The translations under genes were made by a program, and so were the position numbers. This document shows positions 54,667 to 61,335 of a stretch of 64,000 bases of DNA, in pieces. Origin of the DNA: Burkholderiales bacterium (GTDB lineage Bacteria > Pseudomonadota > Gammaproteobacteria > Burkholderiales > Burkholderiaceae_D); contig CANGAW010000002.1 of NCBI GenBank assembly GCA_947451925.1, forward strand, positions 59,253 to 123,252. Direction: 5' to 3'. A model generated the notes under the pieces. It searched no databases. It saw nothing but the letters and a program-made list of their open reading frames with translations, and was not told the DNA's origin. Numbering within the stretch: the stretch's first letter is position 1; every line of letters begins with the position of its first letter.

Positions 54667-55473
54667 TTAATTGACGGGCAAGTGCGCACCGGAGACGCGG
54701 AGAATGCCGGCCAGATCGGGCCAGCTTTGTACCGACTCCCAACCGGCGTCACGCAACAGGGCTTGTACCGCATCGGCCTGATCATAGCCATGCTCCATCA
54801 GTAGCCAGCCTCCGGCTTTCAGATGGGCTGGCGCGCCTTGCACAATCCGGCTCAAAGCGTCCAGACCGTTCTGATGATCCGTTAAGGCCGACAGTGGTTC
54901 AAAGCGCAGGTCGCCCTGCGACAAATGCGCGTCGCCAGCCACGATATAAGGCGGATTGCTGACGATCAGATCGAACTCGCCGTTAATAGTGCCATACCAG
55001 TCGCTGTGCAAAAACTGCACGCTCACTTTATTGCTTGCAGCGTTTTGCTTCGCCACTTCCAGCGCGGCCTCACTGATATCGCTGGCGGTCATGCTGGCCT
55101 CGGTGCGCAAGTGGGCCAGCGCCACGGCCACGGCGCCCGAGCCGGTGCCAAGATCAATGGCACTGCCACCCTCTGGCAAATAGCGAGCGGCAAGCTCGAC
55201 TAACAATTCGGTTTCGGGACGGGGAATCAGGACGGCAGGCGTGACATGAAAAGGCAGACCGAAAAATTCGCGTTGGCCGGTGATATAGGCAATGGGCTCG
55301 CCGGCGAGGCGTCGTTGAAAAAGCCGCTGTATGTTTTCCAGCGCTGGTTCACTCAGTGATTCAAGCGCACGAATCACCAGCTGCACACGCGAGCATTGCA
55401 GTGCATGCGCGATCAGGATGCGGGCGTCGGTCGGGTCAAGCAGCCCCTGCCGCAGCAGGCCATCAATGGTCAT
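54667..55473 (-). CDS. prmC: Release factor glutamine methyltransferase PrmC
   Basis: A 268-residue SAM-dependent enzyme that methylates the GGQ glutamine of RF1 and RF2. The SAM motif is DLGTGSGAVAVALA (about 120) and the catalytic VSNPPYIV follows. ATG at 55473, in an ATGA overlap with dsbB, is right; the open frame further upstream has no conserved sequence. Its substrate RF1 is encoded two genes upstream. Confidence 0.95.
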   Translation of the reverse strand: MTIDGLLRQGLLDPTDARILIAHALQCSRVQLVIRALESLSEPALENIQRLFQRRLAGEPIAYITGQREFFGLPFHVTPAVLIPRPETELLVELAARYLPEGGSAIDLGTGSGAVAVALAHLRTEASMTASDISEAALEVAKQNAASNKVSVQFLHSDWYGTINGEFDLIVSNPPYIVAGDAHLSQGDLRFEPLSALTDHQNGLDALSRIVQGAPAHLKAGGWLLMEHGYDQADAVQALLRDAGWESVQSWPDLAGILRVSGAHLPVN

Positions 55474-55961
55474 CGGCGTCGCAGCGCGGTGGGGATCAGC
55501 ACCAGCGCAAATAACGCGAACCACAGCAGCGACCATTGCGGGATCGACAAACCCAAAATAGGATCGTAAACCGTGGTGCACAAGCCATCGGCCTGAAACA
55601 GGAAAGGCAGTAATTCGGCAGTGAAGATTTTGTTGAGCGATGTCTCTAGCGGATCGATGCCGCAAGAAAAACTCGGGTGCGCTTTGATCCACAGGTGCCA
55701 GCCCGCAATCCCGGCGCCGGTCAATGCAGCCAGGCTGGCTAAGCCGGTGCCTGTTCTGCGTGCACCTTCTGGCAAGACCAGCGTGACCAGACAGAGCAGG
55801 GCCACCGCAACAAAGGCATAGCGTTGCAGCACGCACAGCGGACAGGGCAGCATGTCGCGCATGAATTGCAGGTAAAGGCCAAAGCCCAACAGGCCGATGG
55901 CAATCAGAGCCGTGCTTAACAGAGTCAGTTTGGAGCGGTTCATAGAATCAGGGCTATCCAT
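55470..55961 (-). CDS. dsbB: Disulfide bond formation protein DsbB
   Basis: An inner-membrane protein of about 163 residues with four membrane helices. The first redox pair is in PCPLCVLQRY, the second pair in SCGIDP and GLCTTVYDP. It reoxidises DsbA and passes electrons to ubiquinone. The ATG at 55961 is used; a TTG at 55964 or the ATG at 55943 are alternatives. Its insertion between prfA and prmC is notable. Confidence 0.9.
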   Translation of the reverse strand: MDSPDSMNRSKLTLLSTALIAIGLLGFGLYLQFMRDMLPCPLCVLQRYAFVAVALLCLVTLVLPEGARRTGTGLASLAALTGAGIAGWHLWIKAHPSFSCGIDPLETSLNKIFTAELLPFLFQADGLCTTVYDPILGLSIPQWSLLWFALFALVLIPTALRRR

Positions 55962-55992
55962 CAATGTGTTTGGGTCACAGCAGCCAGCAGGC

Positions 55993-57075
55993 TTAATGCG
56001 ATTCGGCCAGTGCTGCCAATTGTTCAGTCTGATGCTCGGCCATTAACGCAGAAGTCAGTTCGGTCAGATCGCCGTCCATCACCATGTCGAGCTTGTACAG
56101 CGTCAGGTTAATGCGGTGATCGGTAATGCGGCCTTGCGGAAAATTATAGGTCCGAATCCGCTCGCTGCGGTCACCGGAACCAATCAGCGATTTACGGGTG
56201 GCGGCTTCGCTCGATTGTTGCGCGCGCAATTGCACGTCCTTGATGCGGGTCGCCAGCACCTTCATCGCCTGCGCTTTGTTCTTGTGCTGACTGCGGTCAT
56301 CCTGGCATTCAACCACGATGCCGGTTGGCAGATGGGTAATGCGCACCGCCGAGTCGGTTTTATTAATATGCTGGCCACCCGCGCCGGAGGCGCGATAGGT
56401 GTCTATGCGCAAATCGGCCGGATTGATGTCCACGTCGCCGATTTCATCGGCTTCCGGCATCACCGCCACCGTGCAGGCGGAGGTATGAATTCTGCCCTGT
56501 GTTTCGGTGGTCGGTACGCGTTGCACACGGTGGCCGCCGGACTCGAATTTCAGTTTCGAGTACACGTTCTCGCCAATCAGGCGCACGATCACTTCCTTGT
56601 AGCCGCCAATTTCGGACGGCGACTCCGATACCATTTCAATCTGCCAGCGGCAGCGTTCGGCATAGCGCAAATACATGCGCAACAAGTCGCCGGCAAAGAG
56701 TGCCGATTCGTCGCCGCCGGTGCCGGCGCGGATTTCCAGAAAAATATTGCGCTCGTCATTCGGGTCTTTCGGCAGCAGCATTTTTTGCAGATCGATTTCC
56801 AGTTGCTCTACCCGCGTTTTGGCCGCGTCCCATTCTTCTTGCGCGAACTCTTTCATCTCGGGGTCGCTCATCATCTCTTGCGCAGCCCGGATGTCGACAT
56901 TGGCTTCCAGCCACGCCGTATGGACGGCGACGACCGGTTCGAGTTCGGCATGTTCGCGGGTCAGCTTCCTGTATTGGTCCATGTCGGCGGTGGCGTTTTC
57001 CTGATTCATCAGGGTGCCGACTTCTTCCAGACGGTGGCTGAGCTGATCGAGCTTCGATAGCAGGGACGGTTTCAT
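55993..57075 (-). CDS. prfA: Peptide chain release factor 1
   Basis: A 360-residue release factor for UAA and UAG stops. The GGQ motif is at 233-235 (GAGGQHIN) and the stop-recognition PxT motif at 188-190 (RVPTTE). Located between hemA and dsbB/prmC, the common betaproteobacterial order. Confidence 0.97.
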   Translation of the reverse strand: MKPSLLSKLDQLSHRLEEVGTLMNQENATADMDQYRKLTREHAELEPVVAVHTAWLEANVDIRAAQEMMSDPEMKEFAQEEWDAAKTRVEQLEIDLQKMLLPKDPNDERNIFLEIRAGTGGDESALFAGDLLRMYLRYAERCRWQIEMVSESPSEIGGYKEVIVRLIGENVYSKLKFESGGHRVQRVPTTETQGRIHTSACTVAVMPEADEIGDVDINPADLRIDTYRASGAGGQHINKTDSAVRITHLPTGIVVECQDDRSQHKNKAQAMKVLATRIKDVQLRAQQSSEAATRKSLIGSGDRSERIRTYNFPQGRITDHRINLTLYKLDMVMDGDLTELTSALMAEHQTEQLAALAESH

Positions 57076-57157
57076 CGCAAATCCGGTGGGGTTGGGTGGT
57101 GCGGCGGCAGCCGCAGCAGTGCAGGCGTTCGCGCATAGCGAACAAGAAGACAGTGCG

Positions 57158-58456
57158 CTAGCGCCTGGTGCGAAACAGTTGCGGCAGTAATTGCGCTAAG
57201 CGTGCGCGCTCGTCCGCATCAGCGGCATGCAGTGCCTGTTGCGGGCCATGCAGAAATTTGGCGGTCAGGCCTTTGGACAAGGCTTCGAGTACTGCTTCAA
57301 TATCTTCGCCCTTGGCCAGTAGTTTGCGTGCGCGATCGAGTTCAGTCTGGCGCATGACTTCGCTGGATTCATGCAAGTCCTGAATCAGCGGCACGATGGC
57401 CCGCCCATCTACCCAGTGCATGAAGGACTGCACCCGGGTTTCAATAATGGCTTCTGCCTGCGCCACCGCAGCCTGCCGGTTTTCCATGCCGGTTTGCACC
57501 GCCGAGCCCAAATCATCGACCGTATATAAGAACACATCATCGAGTCGGCCGACTTCGGCTTCAATATCGCGCGGCACCGCCAGGTCGACCATGAATATCG
57601 GTTTGCGGCGGCGGGCCTTGATGGCGCGCTCAACCATGCCCAAGCCAATAATCGGCAAGCTCGATGCGGTGCAAGAAACCACAATATCGAAATGCGCCAA
57701 CTGGTCCGGCAACTCGCCCAGCCGCAAGGCGCGGCCATTGAAACGATGGGCCAGTTGTTCGGCACGCTCAAGGGTGCGGTTGGCAATGGTCAGGCTTTTC
57801 GGGTTTTGCGCAGCAAAGTGGGTGGCGCACAATTCGATCATTTCACCGGCGCCGATGAACAACACATGCTGCTCGTGAATCTGCTCGAAAATGCGCTGCG
57901 AAAGCCGGACCGCAGCGGCCGCCATGGACACACTGTGGGCACCGATTTCGGTAGTTGAGCGCACTTCCTTGGCCACCGAAAAAGTACGTTGAAACATCTG
58001 GTGCAGATACATGCCCAGTCCGCCGGCAGCATCAGCCTGACGCACGGCGTCTTTCATTTGCCCCAGAATTTGCGGCTCGCCCAGCACCATCGAATCCAGC
58101 CCTGAGGCGACCCGGAACGCATGGCGCACCGCGCTGTGCTGCGGCAGCGCATACAGATAAGGGCGCAACTCGGCATAAGGCAGCTTGTGATAATCGGCGA
58201 CGAAATGTGCAGTCGCATCAATGGCAGCCTCAACATCGTCACCGATGCCGGTGGCGGCATAAATTTCGGTACGGTTGCAGGTCGACAGAATCGCTGCTTC
58301 CTGCGGCTGCGCGCTATGGCGTGTCTGGCTGACATGACTAAACCAGGCGCACGCCGACGACACTGCCGAGCCAAGCTGATCGGCAGGGAAGGCAACCTTC
58401 TCGCGCAGCGAGACAGGGGCAGTAGTGTGGTTCAGCCCGACGGCGAGCAATTGCAT
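57158..58456 (-). CDS. hemA: Glutamyl-tRNA reductase
   Basis: A 432-residue NADPH enzyme that reduces glutamyl-tRNA to glutamate-1-semialdehyde, the first step of C5-pathway haem synthesis. The catalytic C60 lies in [11 protein letters not shown], the NADPH-binding site in [12 protein letters not shown], and a C-terminal dimerisation domain follows. It lies 89 bases after the OmpR-type regulator gene on the same strand. Confidence 0.96.
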   Translation of the reverse strand: MQLLAVGLNHTTAPVSLREKVAFPADQLGSAVSSACAWFSHVSQTRHSAQPQEAAILSTCNRTEIYAATGIGDDVEAAIDATAHFVADYHKLPYAELRPYLYALPQHSAVRHAFRVASGLDSMVLGEPQILGQMKDAVRQADAAGGLGMYLHQMFQRTFSVAKEVRSTTEIGAHSVSMAAAAVRLSQRIFEQIHEQHVLFIGAGEMIELCATHFAAQNPKSLTIANRTLERAEQLAHRFNGRALRLGELPDQLAHFDIVVSCTASSLPIIGLGMVERAIKARRRKPIFMVDLAVPRDIEAEVGRLDDVFLYTVDDLGSAVQTGMENRQAAVAQAEAIIETRVQSFMHWVDGRAIVPLIQDLHESSEVMRQTELDRARKLLAKGEDIEAVLEALSKGLTAKFLHGPQQALHAADADERARLAQLLPQLFRTRR

Positions 58457-58545
58457 GGGGGCGATGTGCAGCAGGAAAGTTTAATGGTCCGTATTATAGC
58501 CGTTGACAGCCCGGATCTGCGGGTGCCGGCCACTTCAGCCAGGTT

Positions 58546-59235
58546 TTAAGCCGCCACTTTTTCCAGTCTATAGCCATAGCTATAAACCGGTACCAGCCGA
58601 AAGCCATGCTCGGGACGCAATGCCAGTTTGCTGCGGACCCGGGAAACATGGGTATCCATGGTGCGCGAGGCGACCTGCGGTTCGCGTCCCCACACCGCCT
58701 CCAGAATGAAGGCCCTTGATAAGGGCCGGTCGAGATTACGAAAAAACAGCAGCGCTAGATCAAATTCTTTTTGCGTCAGCTCGATCGTTTCGCCCTTAAT
58801 GCAAAGCCGGGAAGCACGCGGATCGAACGCATAGGCGCCCGATTCCAGTATTTCATTCACGTTTTGCGTCGGATAGGCATGGCGCAGCAAAACCTGCACC
58901 CGCAGCAACAGCTCGGCACGGCGAAGCGGGCGAATCAGGAAATCATCGGCACCGAGAGCGCGGCCGGTGATGATGGCGTCTTCATTGGCGCTGTTAGCTA
59001 CCAGTAAAACCGGCAGTCTGAACGGTACATGCTCGCGCACCCAGCGCAGCGCATCGGCGCTGCCGGCATCTGGTGTCTGCCATTGCAAAATCAGTAACTC
59101 GACACTGTCCCTACGCAAGTGCGACAACAACTCCTTAGCGTCGGTAAAAAGCTGGCATGCATGCCCGGCTGCAGTTAAGGCATCCGTCAGCAGTTTGCCT
59201 TCAGTTTGTTCATCAATGAGTAAGGCAATGCGCAT
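58546..59235 (-). CDS. OmpR/PhoB-type response regulator with aspartate-less receiver
   Basis: A 229-residue protein with a receiver-like domain (1-115) and a winged-helix DNA-binding domain (about 130-225, LTQKEFDLALLFFRN and VASRTMDTHVSRVRSKL). The phosphoacceptor position reads LILQ51WQTPD, so Asp is replaced by Gln. The usual Thr before ALGADDF aligns with Ala (LLVANSANED) and the conserved Lys is Arg (FLIRPL). Phosphorylation is therefore unlikely. It may sense by another means or be constitutive. No kinase gene is nearby. Placement upstream of hemA suggests, but does not show, a link. Confidence 0.88.
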   Translation of the reverse strand: MRIALLIDEQTEGKLLTDALTAAGHACQLFTDAKELLSHLRRDSVELLILQWQTPDAGSADALRWVREHVPFRLPVLLVANSANEDAIITGRALGADDFLIRPLRRAELLLRVQVLLRHAYPTQNVNEILESGAYAFDPRASRLCIKGETIELTQKEFDLALLFFRNLDRPLSRAFILEAVWGREPQVASRTMDTHVSRVRSKLALRPEHGFRLVPVYSYGYRLEKVAA

Positions 59236-59317
59236 TGTTTGCGGATCAAAAAATAATAAGGAATAAGCGTTGCGTTCAGTTTAAGGGCGTAGCCACCTAA
59301 TGCAAGTCAGGAAAGCA

Positions 59318-59357
59318 AAGACGCTGGGTCCCGATGAAAATCGGGACCCAGCGTCTT
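59318..59357. repeat. Perfect 18-bp hairpin repeat between divergent genes
   Basis: AAGACGCTGGGTCCCGAT-GAAA-ATCGGGACCCAGCGTCTT is a perfect 18-bp stem with a GAAA tetraloop. It matches the copy at 10858. Here it lies between divergently read genes (59235 minus, 59518 plus), so it is not placed as a terminator for either. The 282-base gap shows no other clear element. Confidence 0.75.
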
Positions 59358-59517
59358 CGTTTAAAAACACGTTTGAAAATGAATCAGCCAAAACACAGTA
59401 TCTTGTTCATCAACAAACGCTACGGTTTGCTAGTGAATAATTTTCGTGTCTGATTTTCGAATGGGGTGAATGATAATGCGATAATCATTTCCAATCTTCA
59501 ACAACCCAGAAAAAACC

Positions 59518-59820
59518 ATGATTCTCGAACTCGCCGACATCCATATCCAGCCAGGCAAGCAAGCCGAATTTGATGTGGCAATTTTGCACGGTGTGCAAAC
59601 CGTAATTAGCAAAGCCAAGGGATTTCAGGGCTATAAAATTAATAAGGGTATGGAGTCGCCTGAGCGTTACGTGCTGATGATTTTCTGGGAAACCCTGGAA
59701 AACCACACCGTCGATTTTCGTTCTTCACCAGCCTTTGCCGAATGGCGTGCCATCGTCGGCCCATTTTTTGCAGCACCGCCAGTGGTCGAGCATTTCACCC
59801 TGATGGCAAAGTCGGCGTAA
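59518..59820 (+). CDS. Antibiotic biosynthesis monooxygenase (ABM) family protein
   Basis: A 100-residue ferredoxin-like dimeric protein (LELADIHIQPGKQAEFDVAIL; VLMIFWETLENHTVDFRSSPAFAEWRAIVGPFF). Members are cofactor-free monooxygenases or haem-degrading-like enzymes, but many are of unknown function. Stands alone. Confidence 0.87.
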   Translation: MILELADIHIQPGKQAEFDVAILHGVQTVISKAKGFQGYKINKGMESPERYVLMIFWETLENHTVDFRSSPAFAEWRAIVGPFFAAPPVVEHFTLMAKSA

Positions 59821-60035
59821 TTTCACGGCGTACTAATGTTGTGGCGGCGCTGCCATAGGCCGCGTAGTGCAATTGCACTAGCTTCGTTGTTTATGCCGGC
59901 AAATTAGCATGGACTACCTCTTTGCTTGTTAATCTCTCTGCAGAGTCTGAGGCGTTGCCTGCGCTTCAGACCTGTTGTCTTTTCTGCGCTGTGAAATTTC
60001 TCTGACTCGTTGACTATTTGCCGACTGGATGTCTG

Positions 60036-61154
60036 ATGCAAATTGAGCCTGATGTGCCGTCAAGCCTGATTGCTTGTTATTACGAAGGCGCGACGCAGCC
60101 GGGACGTTATTCGCAAGCCCTGCAACAAATGCTGGAGTATTTGCATTGTGAACAGGCCCGGCTGACTGTCTGGGACAGCCGAGGCAATTGGGGCTGTACA
60201 CATCAGGCACTGCGTGACCAGGACCGCTGGCAACTCAGTTCGCAAGATCATGTCTTGCCCCGCGATGAAATCCGTAAGCTCGTCAGTGGCATGCAGGTTG
60301 GTAGTTGGCAGGTTATGGAACAAGCATTTACTGTAATGAGCCATACCGATGGGGTGACGCAAACTTCAGTGCATCAGCCTGCGCTGTGCATACGGCTGTT
60401 GGGTGGTCAGGGGACAGAAGCATTTTTGTCCTTCAAAAAAAATAATTGGGACGGTCGGTCTGCGCAACGCCTGCTGCCGCATGCCGAAGCACTGACACGG
60501 CCGCTGATACCGGCTTTGCACTTGATGCTGCACATGCGCAGGCTCACACAACAGACGGCTTACACCAGCATGGCGCTCGACTGCATACGCATGCCCATGC
60601 TGCTGCTGGATCCGGCCATGCGTGTGCTGGTGGTCAATACGGCAGCGCAATCGTTGCTGCAGACCCGGGGCAATCGGGACAGCGGCGCGGGCAGCATGAT
60701 TCTCGCTGGCGTGTCGGGCGAAAAAATTGGGCCACTGGTCAGACACGCTTGTGGCCTTGCCGGTCCGGTTGTGGCCAGCGTCTTGCATGTCAACGCCAAT
60801 GCTGGTGAGACGGCCTTGCAAATTCTGGTGTTGCCGGTTGCCGCAAAAGCTGGTTTACCCGGAGCTGGTCCAGCTGCGCTGGTGCTGGTGCACGGCCAGA
60901 GCAGTGGACACGAATCTGTTGCGCAGTTATTGCAGCACATTTATAAACTCACGCCGGCTGAAGCCCGGCTGGCGATGCTGATTTTGCGTGGCGAGTCGCC
61001 TGCGGCTGCAGCGCTGAGTCTGCAAGTGAGTGTGCCGACTGTGCGCAGTCAGATTTCTGCCATTTTGAAAAAAACCGGCGCGGTACGTCAATCCGATCTG
61101 GTGCGCAGACTCTCCGCGCTGCTGCTGATCAGCCAGCGCCACGGTAACCCTTGA
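60036..61154 (+). CDS. LuxR-family transcriptional regulator
   Basis: A 372-residue protein with a C-terminal LuxR/GerE-type helix-turn-helix (about 305-370; KLTPAEARLAMLILRGESPAAAALSLQVSVPTVRSQISAILKKT pattern). The middle (about 180-290) resembles a PAS-like or sensor segment (LDPAMRVLVVNTAAQSLL), and the N-terminus is of unknown fold. Ligand unknown. It lies 181 bases upstream of the giant repetitive protein, in the same direction, and may control it. The ATG at 60036 has a weak GGA site; a TTG at 60018 is an alternative. Confidence 0.82.
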   Translation: MQIEPDVPSSLIACYYEGATQPGRYSQALQQMLEYLHCEQARLTVWDSRGNWGCTHQALRDQDRWQLSSQDHVLPRDEIRKLVSGMQVGSWQVMEQAFTVMSHTDGVTQTSVHQPALCIRLLGGQGTEAFLSFKKNNWDGRSAQRLLPHAEALTRPLIPALHLMLHMRRLTQQTAYTSMALDCIRMPMLLLDPAMRVLVVNTAAQSLLQTRGNRDSGAGSMILAGVSGEKIGPLVRHACGLAGPVVASVLHVNANAGETALQILVLPVAAKAGLPGAGPAALVLVHGQSSGHESVAQLLQHIYKLTPAEARLAMLILRGESPAAAALSLQVSVPTVRSQISAILKKTGAVRQSDLVRRLSALLLISQRHGNP

Positions 61155-61210
61155 GAGACGCCCAGTCTCGAACTTGTCGCATTTTATCCCCCCTTGCTAG
61201 TACGACGACC

Positions 61211-61226
61211 TCGTTCATCTGAACGA
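61211..61226. promoter_or_regulatory. Palindrome upstream of the giant repeat protein
   Basis: TCGTTCA-TC-TGAACGA is a perfect 7-2-7 inverted repeat, and GTTCATGAAC occurs again at 61286-61295. Both share the GTTCA...TGAAC core and lie between the LuxR-type gene and the next start, so they are operator candidates. Inference only. Confidence 0.35.
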
Positions 61227-61335
61227 TGCTAGCTCACAGGCTGCATCTTAAGATTTGACCAAGGTTCAGCGACTGCCTGCGGGCTGTTCATGAACTGTCT
61301 GCCATTTTCTGTTTTTAAAAACGATTGGAGATTTC

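Noticed and set aside
54667..55836. 389-residue version of the PrmC reading frame
   Set aside because: The first ~121 residues lie antisense-free but inside dsbB in another frame and are not PrmC-like; the ATGA overlap start at 55473 gives the normal family length.
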